Source: Streptomyces albipurpureus
GTDB lineage: Bacteria; Actinomycetota; Actinomycetes; Streptomycetales; Streptomycetaceae
Length of the DNA: 64,000 nucleotides
Assembly: GCF_023701525.1 (NCBI RefSeq)
Contig: NZ_JAMQAW010000002.1
Span: 444,171 to 508,170, forward strand
Reading direction: 5' to 3'
Both the position numbers and the translations under genes were made by a program. Under the pieces are notes generated by a model. That model saw nothing but the letters and a program-made list of their open reading frames with translations. It did not search any database and had not been told where the DNA came from. This document shows, in pieces, positions 18,201 to 25,329 of the stretch; positions within the stretch are counted from its first letter, which is position 1, and every line of letters starts with the position of its first letter.

Positions 18201-18931
18201 CGCCCGGCGTCACCGGGCTCACCCTCACCGACTCAGGGGGAAAGGTCGTCATCTCCCATGGTGAGCCCGCAGACCAGCAGATCGACGCACTCACCGCGCC
18301 CCCCGGCGAGAAGGGTGCGCAGTGGGCCATGCTGCGCGAGGGAAACGTGGGTGCCGTGCTCACCACCGGAACGTCTGACTCCCTCATCACCACCGATCGC
18401 CAGCGCATCACTCAGGACATCGCCGGGGAGGACCAGTTCATCGCCCAGGGAGAGGGCCAGATCCTTTCGATAGCGGTCAGCGATGACCGTCGTCTGACGG
18501 CGATGAGCGATGGCAACGGCCGGACCACCCTCTGGGAGTCCGAGGGCCTGCGCCGCATCGCGGTACTCAGCCCCGGGGAGCCGCCCGACGACCCCGGCCC
18601 TGGAAGCATCACACATGCGCTCGCCTTCTCCCGTGATGGCGGCAAGCTCGCGGCGGGCGACGCCAGCGGGGCGATACGGGTGTGGGACACCTCGGCACCT
18701 CGTTCCAAGGGAGTGGCGCTACCGCCCGCCCATGGACCGGTGCTGGCGCTGGCCTTCACCTCGGATGCTCGCGGGCTGCGGGTGACCACCCCGCACACCG
18801 CCTCCCGGCTCTACTCCCTGCGCGCCGCTGAAATGGCCGACACGGTGTGCAAGCGGTCAGAGCTGACCTTCCCGGCCCATGAATGGGCGGTCTACCTCCC
18901 GAGCGTTCCCCACCGCGATATCTGTCCCTGA
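15296..18931 (+). CDS. HTH-nSTAND1 NTPase with transmembrane helix and WD40-like tail
   Basis: A 1211-residue multidomain protein. Residues ~10-90 look like an XRE-type HTH (AADLRELRRAAGG, YSAPTLSIAAAG, typical of actinobacterial nSTAND1 proteins). After PYPGLARYG the NTPase follows: Walker A GASGSGKSS near 139, Walker B ALVLVDQFEEL near 188, then a winged-helix/arm region with LAHEALITGWPRL. One transmembrane helix is predicted near 494-515 (STVCLSILLCLAALAGAF). The rest (~575-1190) is degenerate WD40-like propeller sequence (AFSRDGGKLAAGDASGAIRVWDTS). STAND proteins are signal-activated switches; many act in bacterial immunity, but here the effector output is not evident. Confidence 0.85.
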   Translation: MGRREKPLEPDAGPVQRFAADLRELRRAAGGPTYRAMARDCAYSAPTLSIAAAGDRLPSLPVALAYVAACGGDAEVWEKRWHAAAADEPVIAHDDGTQAPYPGLARYGTEDSDHFFGRDQLIADLLDIMRRRPVTALVGASGSGKSSLLRAGLVPAVRAQDDAPTVIRIITPCPARIRPELLTEGALVLVDQFEELFTVCRDRAQRDAYIGALLNSPARIVIAIRADFYGRCAENPALAAALTDSVLLVGPMTSEQLREAVTGPATAERLQVERALTTRIVADVGAEPGGLPLMSHALLETWRRRRGRVLTTAAYESIGGIQGAIAHTAEGLFSTFTKAEAGAARALLLRLISPGEATEDTRRPAERLELLRFPESAEVLERLVHARLLTVDDNAVNLAHEALITGWPRLRGWVETDREVLRLHQRLTASARVWEELHRDQGALYRGAQLEAAREAFPVLDVLTAQERTFLLASLRAHDDALRAAARTTRRLRFSTVCLSILLCLAALAGAFAWGESEESDRRAIEAEARRVAQIADTMRVTDPTTALQLSLAAWRLADLPETREALFAAGAQPEVAAFTPPPDFSPGHGRGWRALSADGRTVISLGQDRTESWDVAGEHRLPELKGLDQHRSLGLAPDLRRAAVVSGERIRLWDLAAGRLVGPALGTANNGRPAGWFSPGGDLLASWAWLRGVELRDIRTGRLLLHIDHQRDFVLTLKISSDNRLMAYCTMRGTPQVWDIRQRRKLPTPWLNSIDACRDDAFHFTPDGQAIAVSTARGVSTWEVRSGKQRPRIELSGRSHHLAFSADGAHLAMVADNEILLWRTAHPSFPVLRLPVQGASLFALRLDMARGVIRYAAGAAGEEHAFTVRTIHFGATKPDDWERAPLMSAAYSPDGASLGTVRAGSFELRGSDGALRGRALGAVPPCVSCRRWMAFDRHSEKFAFLDASGRVKVRDLSSGTTEATPPAPPGVTGLTLTDSGGKVVISHGEPADQQIDALTAPPGEKGAQWAMLREGNVGAVLTTGTSDSLITTDRQRITQDIAGEDQFIAQGEGQILSIAVSDDRRLTAMSDGNGRTTLWESEGLRRIAVLSPGEPPDDPGPGSITHALAFSRDGGKLAAGDASGAIRVWDTSAPRSKGVALPPAHGPVLALAFTSDARGLRVTTPHTASRLYSLRAAEMADTVCKRSELTFPAHEWAVYLPSVPHRDICP

Positions 18932-19214
18932 CGAGCGGGCGGGCGGCCCTGGGGACCAGGCAGCGGCCACCACGGCTACGGGTACCCGATCCGGGTGTGA
19001 CCTGAAGGGGCTTCCCTCGTTCAATAAATCATGATCGAAAAGACTGCGCGGCCGATCGGCGACGACTTACCCACCGCCGTCGCCGATTCGCGGCCCATCA
19101 GCCCGGGTTGCCGGGGGGCGACATCCGCCCCAGGTGCCGGGGGCGCCTTCGCCCTCCTGCGCACTTCCGCCGTCGCCGACCTCCTGGGCTGACCGGTTCG
19201 CCATGCCGTCCTTC
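18932..19214. other. Gap between convergent genes
   Basis: A 283-bp convergent interval with an AT-rich patch near 19020-19042. No confident terminator hairpin or gene was found. Confidence 0.4.
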
Positions 19215-19988
19215 TTATGCGTCAGCGCCGTGCCGTCCCTTGCGCACACCCTCAACCGCGGACCGGGCCCGATGCGCGGCGGTGGGGCGGCTGCGGGCGT
19301 GCCGGGGATGGGTGAGGGTGACCTGGCGGATGAACTGATGGAAGCAGGCCAGTGCCGCGACCGGCGGAATAGCCGCCACCGCGACGCCGGGCACGGTCTT
19401 CGCCGCGTGCGCGATGCAGAGAATCATGGCAACGCCGGTGAACGACACCACGATCAACCAGGCGTGCAGGGCCTGCCGGCGATGCATCGCCGCACGGATG
19501 ATGGAGAGACAGGCCGCCAACCACGGCCCGAAGACCAGGAACGGCCAACCGCGGGCCAGCCCGTCCGGCACCCCGACCAGCGCGAGATAGCGCAGGGGAT
19601 CATAGGAGACCAGGGCGCTCAGCATGCCGACCGCGGTCATCAGAAAAGCGGTCATCATCGCGAGGACGGCGCTCAGCAGCCTGGTCCCACTCGGCCAGAC
19701 GATCGGCTTACGGGTCTTACGGACTCTGCGCCGGCTGTGCGAGCGCGGACGGGGAAAGGGATGGGCGGCCGAGGACTGCGCCGCCGGAGTGGTGCGAAGG
19801 AGCTCACTCAGCTCCTCGTCCCAATCCATCGACGGCTGGCCGAGGTCATGGTCCAGCGAGTGCGGCTGATAGATCTCCTGGGTCTGTGTCAGTTCGTCCT
19901 CGATCGGTCGCGAATTCTCCCGGTACCAGTCGTCGGGCCCTACGTAGGGGTAGTGATCGCCGTCAAAGGTCTCCGGTGGGTCATACAT
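19215..19988 (-). CDS. DUF2637-like membrane protein
   Basis: A 257-residue protein. The N-terminal ~105 residues are acidic and polar (MYDPPETFDGDHYPYVGPDD start, then SELLRTTPAAQ and a basic RPRSHSRRR stretch), followed by four hydrophobic helices between about 108 and 225 and a basic tail. The order matches DUF2637 proteins of streptomycetes, whose function is unknown. The start at 19988 is set by the overlap ATGTATGA with the stop of the upstream small gene and by the family's usual MYxPP N-terminus. Confidence 0.8.
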   Translation of the reverse strand: MYDPPETFDGDHYPYVGPDDWYRENSRPIEDELTQTQEIYQPHSLDHDLGQPSMDWDEELSELLRTTPAAQSSAAHPFPRPRSHSRRRVRKTRKPIVWPSGTRLLSAVLAMMTAFLMTAVGMLSALVSYDPLRYLALVGVPDGLARGWPFLVFGPWLAACLSIIRAAMHRRQALHAWLIVVSFTGVAMILCIAHAAKTVPGVAVAAIPPVAALACFHQFIRQVTLTHPRHARSRPTAAHRARSAVEGVRKGRHGADA

Positions 19989-20274
19989 GCCGCACCGATT
20001 CCCGTTTGCCTTCTTCATCGACGGAACGACATACAGGGCGGGGCCCTTGCGGGCATCCGTCCAAGCGGGCTCGGAAGTCTTCCTTGATGTGCTCCAGCCG
20101 CATCAGGAACTCATCCAGAATGTCCGCGCTAACAGCGGGAGCCTGGGGTCTCACAACCCTGCGGTCATGGGCGCCCTGGGGCGGGTGCCTCCGTACTGGT
20201 GCTGTTGAGCCCGCGGGCTGAGCGAAAATCGAGAGATCGACTACGGCTGGAACGTCGTATTTCAATGGGGTCAC
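19981..20274 (-). CDS. Small hypothetical protein coupled to the DUF2637 gene
   Basis: A 97-residue soluble protein read from the GTG at 20274 (a TTG at 20283 is also possible). It starts VTPLKYDVPAVVDLSIF and contains a helical segment ADILDEFLMRLEHIKEDFRARL. Its TGA overlaps the start of the DUF2637 gene by 8 nt, the pattern of translational coupling. I recall similar pairs in other streptomycetes. Function is unknown and no catalytic motif is present. Confidence 0.62.
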   Translation of the reverse strand: MTPLKYDVPAVVDLSIFAQPAGSTAPVRRHPPQGAHDRRVVRPQAPAVSADILDEFLMRLEHIKEDFRARLDGCPQGPRPVCRSVDEEGKRESVRHV

Positions 20275-20792
20275 CCCCGGCAAACGATCCCGATGTCCGC
20301 GCCGAAATGGGTCGATTGGGTGACCCGAGCATGAAATGGGGATGATCTCTTCACCACTTGCTTGACCTGTATCTCTACATACAGCCGTTTATTCTTCTCC
20401 GTTCTCGGTGGCGATATAGGACGACAAGAAGGCCGATCTGACAGGGTCTTCACTCGGTCGCTCGGCGCGTCCCACACACCGGATTCGCCGGCATTCCGCT
20501 ACGGAGTGGCCCAACGGCCCGATTCCGCGTCGGCGAAGACAGCGTCGACCACCACCGCACGCCCCGAACCATCGCTCAGAGCGGTACGGATGTTCGATGT
20601 CGCCGAGGGGCACCGGAGAGTGCCTGGTGCTCCCGCGGGAATCGGCCGTGCCCCGCTGGAGCGTCCCGGTTCAACCAGGCCTCCGATCCAACGGGTGACA
20701 GGGCTCTGTACGTACCCGGAGTGCGAAGAGCCGTCGGACTCCTCGCACCCGCGGTGGAACGCGGCGGGTAGGGCCCTCGAACCGCGGCCTGA
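20275..20792. other. Gene-free interval with regulatory-looking repeat
   Basis: This stretch lies upstream of the DUF2637 pair (minus strand) and the decayed amidohydrolase (plus strand). It has an unusually AT-rich part near 20330-20410 that includes an inverted repeat. The right-hand part may be degraded sequence of the amidohydrolase N-terminus, but I cannot read a protein from it. Confidence 0.45.
20367..20384. promoter_or_regulatory. Inverted repeat, possible operator
   Basis: CTGTAT-N6-ATACAG forms perfect 6-bp arms in an AT-rich patch about 90 bp upstream of the DUF2637 pair. It resembles a dimeric regulator site, but no cognate regulator is adjacent. Confidence 0.35.
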
Positions 20793-21686
20793 ACCAACGC
20801 CGGTACATCGCCGTGGGGCGCCGACGCCGGGTTCTCCCACGCGTTGCGCGCAGGCTGGATCAACGGCCCTGACCTGCTGGTGAGTGTCGGTCAGCTGTCG
20901 CCGACCGGAGGCCTCGGCGACAGTTGGACACCCGAGTTCGGCGATGCCGACCCCTTTACCGACCCGTCCTTACCGGACCCGCTGTTCAACGGAGCGGACG
21001 GTGCCAGGGCCGCGGTCCGGCGCATGGTGCGCGCAGGGGCCGACTGGATCAAGATCGGCGCCAACAGCCCGCTGCGGTCGATGCGCATGGGGCGGGACAT
21101 CACCCCGACCGACGACGAGATGCGCGCGCTGGTCGACGAGGCGCGCCGCTGCGGTCGCGATGTGTTCGCCCATGCGCACACGGCCGACTCGGCGTCCGCG
21201 GCGGCCCAGGCCGGCGTCCGCAGCATCGAACACGGTGTCTTCCTGGACGAGTACGCCCTCGACGTGATGCGGCAGCACCGCTGCTGGTACGTGCCCACGC
21301 TCGCCGGGATACGCGGCGAGGGTGACGACACCTATGACGCGGCGCACCTGCGCTCCGTGGAGCTGGCGCTCGCGGCGCGCGTACCCATAGCGGCCGGTTC
21401 GGATATGGCGACTCGTCCGCACGTCGATCTGCTGACCGAACTGCGGCTGCTGTCCGAAGCCGGCCTCGGCGACACCGGAGCTCTGCGGGCGGCCACCAGC
21501 GAGGCCGCCCGACTGCTCCGGCTCGACCACGACCGGGGACGCGTGGCCCAGGGGCTGCGCGCTGACTTGGTCCTACTCGACGGACCCGAAGTCGGCCTGG
21601 AAGACCTGCCTCAGCGGATCCGGGCGGTTTGGCGCAACGGCCGCCTGGTATCGCCGCCTGATGGCGATGCGCTGGCCAACGCATAG
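20793..21686 (+). pseudogene. Amidohydrolase remnant, N-terminus lost
   Basis: The open part encodes about 290 residues matching the middle and C-terminal half of imidazolonepropionase-like amidohydrolases: IKIGANS, VFAHAHTADSASAAAQAGV with its metal-ligand His pair, IEHGVFLD, PIAAGSDM and a C-terminal GRVAQGLRADLVLLDGP. The family's first ~110 residues, with the HxH metal-binding motif, are missing. An in-frame TGA at 20790 blocks extension, yet recognisable family sequence (DAGFSHALRAGWINGP) continues upstream of the only candidate start, a TTG at 20844. A functional enzyme is unlikely without the HxH site, so I call it a truncated pseudogene. Confidence 0.75.
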
Positions 21687-21968
21687 GTCAGGGACGGGAT
21701 AGGCGGGCCGAGGACTTCCCCGCCCTCATCGGTCCAGCGGTATGCGGCAACTCCGCGACGGTCCGCACTGGATGCACCGGATGCACCGGATGCACCGGAC
21801 AGTGCCTGTCAGCCCGAGCCATCCGCAACAGCGACCTGGCGGCCTGGCCACCAGGGCAGCACAGCGCCGCCAGAAGCCGCCCATCGGCGGTCAGGATCTG
21901 CGGAGTCCGCGGTCGAACCGTCCGGCCCAAGGGCGGACGATCCACCAAGGGCCTGGTGGGTGTCGAGA
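21687..21968. other. Gap between convergent genes with 9-bp tandem repeat
   Basis: GGATGCACC is repeated three times plus GGA at 21770-21799. The rest of this 282-bp gap between the amidohydrolase remnant and the MFS gene contains no recognisable gene. Confidence 0.6.
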
Positions 21969-23192
21969 TCACAGGACGTTCGCCGCATTCGCCGGAACGA
22001 CCTTTCGCGCCACCGTGACGTGCTCTCGCCACCAGGTGAGAGCGAATATCACCAGTCCGGCAACACCGAGGATGACCAGCAGTACCGCCGCACTGCCCGT
22101 CGCGAGGAACAGAGCGCTCACCGCGCTCGCCACGGTGAAGCCGACCGCTCCGAAGGAGTAGAGCAACGAGAATCCGACCGACCAGGCATGGGCGGGGAGT
22201 ACGTCGGTGACTGTCAGGCTCCGTGCCGTGCTCGCGGCGGCCTGAAAGAAGCCGCACGCGGCGACGAGCACCACGGTCATGACCGGAGACCGGACCACTC
22301 CCACCGCGGCGACCATCAGGGCGAAAACGCCGGCCAGGAGCAGGGTGTGCGTATGGGGTCGACCGAACCAACGTCGAAGACCGTAGAGAAAACTACCGAC
22401 GATGCTGGTGACGGCCAGTCCTGACAGCGCGATCCCGGCCCACGCGGGCGGCCCGTGGCGTTCGCCCAGAACACTCGGGAGAGATACCTCCAGCACCGCT
22501 TGGAGCATCAGCACCACCGTGGAGACCACGAGAGACGGCCAGATCGCCCGGATGACGGTCAGCGTCGAGTCGGGCCGCGCGGCCGACCGGGCATCGTGCT
22601 CCGTCTTCGCCACGCCAGTGATGGATGGCGGGAGCTTGACCGAGACAGCCGCGGCGACAAGCAGGCCACCGCTGACGATCAGCAGGGGCACATCGGAGTT
22701 CCAAGCCACCGCGGCCGAGGCCGCCAGCGCGGGACCGGCGACCTGGCAGACCTGGTTCACCATCACATCCAGTGCCAGAGCGTTCTCCCGTGACTCGGGA
22801 GCCAGGTTGACCACCAGCGTGCGCAGCCCGCCGAACGTCCCGCTGGCAGCGCCACCGCCCACCGCCGCGAGGACGGCGGCGGCAAGGGGGACACCGAACG
22901 ACAAGGAGACGACGACTCCGATCAAGGCGATCGCCTCGATGACTGAGACGCAGGCGAGTTCCCTTCTGAGCGGACGGCTCTGGAACCTTGCGCCCATTTT
23001 CGGGGCGGCGATGGCCTCACCCCCGGCATAGGCCCCGGCGATGACCGCGCCCCAGGCATAGGAACCGGTGTCGGACTTGGCGGCTAGGACGACGCCGAGC
23101 GGAATCGTGCACACCGCGAGCCGTGTACCGACTGTCGCGACCAGCCACCACCACACGTGGTGATTCTTCAGCAATGATTGATAGGCAACCAA
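21969..23192 (-). CDS. MFS transporter (drug/metabolite exporter type)
   Basis: A 407-residue protein with about 12 hydrophobic helices in two halves and a polar central loop (KTEHDARSAARPD near residue 200). The N-terminus lacks a signal peptide and enters the first helix at WWWLVATVGTRLA. This fits MFS exporters; the substrate is unknown. The start is a TTG at 23192 with an excellent GGAGG 6 bp upstream. It is a single minus-strand gene with a long leader region holding a GGTTCGAACC palindrome. Confidence 0.82.
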   Translation of the reverse strand: MVAYQSLLKNHHVWWWLVATVGTRLAVCTIPLGVVLAAKSDTGSYAWGAVIAGAYAGGEAIAAPKMGARFQSRPLRRELACVSVIEAIALIGVVVSLSFGVPLAAAVLAAVGGGAASGTFGGLRTLVVNLAPESRENALALDVMVNQVCQVAGPALAASAAVAWNSDVPLLIVSGGLLVAAAVSVKLPPSITGVAKTEHDARSAARPDSTLTVIRAIWPSLVVSTVVLMLQAVLEVSLPSVLGERHGPPAWAGIALSGLAVTSIVGSFLYGLRRWFGRPHTHTLLLAGVFALMVAAVGVVRSPVMTVVLVAACGFFQAAASTARSLTVTDVLPAHAWSVGFSLLYSFGAVGFTVASAVSALFLATGSAAVLLVILGVAGLVIFALTWWREHVTVARKVVPANAANVL

Positions 23193-23760
23193 TAGCGCCT
23201 CCGTACAAGTGTCCCGCCGTCAGGCCCATATCTTTCACCAGCACCGCGAAACCCGGCGCTCTAGTGCTTGCCGATACTGCCTCCCGGTAGGGTTCGAACC
23301 GGGCCGGGGAACTCAGTGACGCGCTGCGGAGTGAGCGGTTAAGAACGATCTTCTGGTGGCCGAACAGGCCGGACCTTGTCTTAATCCGATCGATCCGCAA
23401 TCCGAAGTGAAGACAATGCATTTATCTGTGATCCCGCTACCAGGCAAGACCGTCCCAGGGCACCGAGACCGGCTGGGGCACCAGGCTTTCGGCCCTGTGC
23501 GGGTGCTCAGCCCACACCCGCACCGAAGGTCTCCACCGACGCGATGACGGTGCCGGTCGATGGCGCCGAAGGGGACCAACCCGATACGCCTGGGGCCCCT
23601 GCGAACTGCTGGGCGCGGGGGCGGGTCCACCGGGGCGAATGCGGGCGCTCCCTCCGTCTGACTCCAGGTAGGAGAGCTCTCCCTCGGGCGCGATCCGGAT
23701 CGACGGCGCTGAAGCGCCGGGGCGGTTCGAGAAAGGGGTCGCCCCGGCGCGTTCGGCGAC
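23193..23760. other. Gene-free interval with palindrome
   Basis: A 568-bp interval upstream of the MFS gene and downstream of the membrane protein ending at 23761. It holds the perfect palindrome GGTTCGAACC (23291-23300) flanked by CCGG on both sides. The TTCGAAC core is reminiscent of a tRNA T-loop, but the flanks do not form a T-stem. No gene was recognised. Confidence 0.5.
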
Positions 23761-24648
23761 TCAGTTCCGCTGCTGCACGGCGCAGACCGTGTCCCCGCCG
23801 TTGAAGACCGGCCAGGAGAACGTCCGCCGGTCGCTTCGCTGGGGGCAGTTGCCGCTGTCCAGCACCGCCGTGATCACCATGATCGCGTTCTGCCCGCTCG
23901 GTACCTGCGTTCGGTCACAGCCCCAGACGCTGAACAGCCGCCCCTCACTGCGGAAGGACCCGTCGGCCTGTCTGGTCAGTGTCGCGGGGAAGCACTGCCC
24001 CACGGCGAACACCCGGTCCAGGCAGAGCGCGATGGTGGACCCATCGGCGTTGACATGGCCCCAGCCCCGCTGTCCCGCGCCCTGGGGGCAGTTCGAGGCG
24101 ACCGTCGTCACCATGGAGACCTTCGAGTAGGCGTAGTTCGCACCGCAGTCGACCGGGAGCGGTCGGTGGTGGCTGAGCTTGCCCCAGCCGTCGTCATACA
24201 CATTGAGGCAGGTACCGAGGACCGCGGAGGCGAACGCCCCATCGATCGCGTTCGGCGGGCTGGGAGTCGGCGAGGCGCTGGTGGGGGTGGGTTCCGGCGC
24301 CGGCGGCTGGGTGTCCTCCTCGCTGGGGGTCGGTGGCTCCGGGTACGGCACGGGCTTCGTCGGAGTCCCACCGGGGGCATCCGAACCGATCGCGGCGCCC
24401 ACGCGGTCGCGTTCACCGCCCGCCGCGGCCTCCTCCTGCCAGGGCTGCCACATGCCGAGCAGGATCACCAGGCCGACGAGGGCGACGAGAGCCGCGGACG
24501 AGGCGCTGACGAAGTAGCTGGTGTTCATGTCACGGCCGGCCACCCTGATGCGGGAATGACCGTCACCTCGTACATGGATTCGGGTTCCGCTGGTGAGGTC
24601 GTCGCCGTCATCGTCGGAATCGCCCGAAGCCCCTGGGTAGAAGCTCAA
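23761..24648 (-). CDS. Membrane-anchored protein with N-terminal GRD-type motif and extracytoplasmic Cys-rich domain
   Basis: A 295-residue protein. Residues 1-45 are acidic and then carry the motif HSRIRVAGRDMN. One transmembrane helix follows (~50-66, AALVALVGLVILLGMW), then a Pro/Thr/Glu-rich linker (~90-130) and a C-terminal domain of about 165 residues with eight regularly spaced cysteines (GTCLNVYDDGWG, VDCGANYAY, SNCPQG, LCLDRV, GQCFP, WGCDRT, GNCPQ, TVCAV). The start is a TTG at 24648 using AAGGGG inside the end of the upstream gene, 4 bp after its stop. The shared GRDxN motif with that neighbour suggests partner signalling through the cytoplasmic N-terminus; the outer domain would be sensor or effector. 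Confidence 0.72.
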   Translation of the reverse strand: MSFYPGASGDSDDDGDDLTSGTRIHVRGDGHSRIRVAGRDMNTSYFVSASSAALVALVGLVILLGMWQPWQEEAAAGGERDRVGAAIGSDAPGGTPTKPVPYPEPPTPSEEDTQPPAPEPTPTSASPTPSPPNAIDGAFASAVLGTCLNVYDDGWGKLSHHRPLPVDCGANYAYSKVSMVTTVASNCPQGAGQRGWGHVNADGSTIALCLDRVFAVGQCFPATLTRQADGSFRSEGRLFSVWGCDRTQVPSGQNAIMVITAVLDSGNCPQRSDRRTFSWPVFNGGDTVCAVQQRN

Positions 24649-24652
24649 GCGA

Positions 24653-25084
24653 TCACCCCTTGGTGATGTTGATGTCCCGCCCGGACATGGTGACGCGGGA
24701 GTTTCCCGACGCGTTCGCGGTCAGTGTGACGCTGGGTGCGCGGGACCCGAACTCGGCTGCTGGGGGCCGCAACTCATCGACCAACCGCTGGATTTCGGGC
24801 ACCATCTCCGGATGGGCGACCAGCAGCCGACGCAACCGCGCCTGCCATTCGCCGACGAGTTGCTGTTCGGCGGTTTCCGCCGCTTCGCCGCCGTGTTCCC
24901 GGGCCGCGAGCACCTCGGCGCGTGCCTCGCCCAACTCGGCCACCACCGTGTCCGCCCGCTCGGGGTGCACCCTGCGCCAGAGCTCGCCCATCGCCCGCTG
25001 CACCGACTCCCACCCGGCCGTCGCCATTCCGCCGACCACCGTCGACGCGGCCACACCAGCCAGGGCCGCCAGTTCTAATTCCAT
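24653..25084 (-). CDS. Small helical protein with C-terminal GRDIN motif (possible amyloid-signalling effector)
   Basis: A 143-residue protein. The N-terminus (LAALAGVAASTVVGGMATAG) is a hydrophobic helix, followed by charged helices to about residue 105 (ARAEVLAAREHGGEAAETAE, WQARLRRLLVAHPEMVPEI). A short Ser/Thr/Asn-rich tail ends GNSRVTMSGRDINITKG. Related proteins are frequent in streptomycetes beside STAND or protease genes. The tail resembles bacterial amyloid signalling motifs, in which two adjacent gene products carry the same short segment. The ATG at 25084 is preceded by CAGGGG. It forms an operon with 23761-24648. Confidence 0.72.
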   Translation of the reverse strand: MELELAALAGVAASTVVGGMATAGWESVQRAMGELWRRVHPERADTVVAELGEARAEVLAAREHGGEAAETAEQQLVGEWQARLRRLLVAHPEMVPEIQRLVDELRPPAAEFGSRAPSVTLTANASGNSRVTMSGRDINITKG

Positions 25085-25329
25085 TGCCGTACCCCTGCAT
25101 TCCTCGGGTTCCTGGGTCAATGTGTATATCCCCCGAAGAGGCATGGCGTCCCACGTTTTGAGGAGTATCAGAGCAAGAAGAGAGCGCGGCGCTGATCCCG
25201 GGACCCACCGGAACTGACCCATGGGTGAGAAGGACGAGCGGCGTTCGCCCTGTCCACACAAAGGGTGTGTGTACGATGTCAACGGGTCGTGACTATTACC
25301 CGTGCGCATTCACGTTATACGCTGGCCCC

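Noticed and set aside
23287..23305. Possible tRNA T-arm (GGTTCGAACC)
   Set aside because: Neither strand offers a matching 5-bp T-stem, acceptor stem or anticodon arm around it; it is better read as a palindrome.
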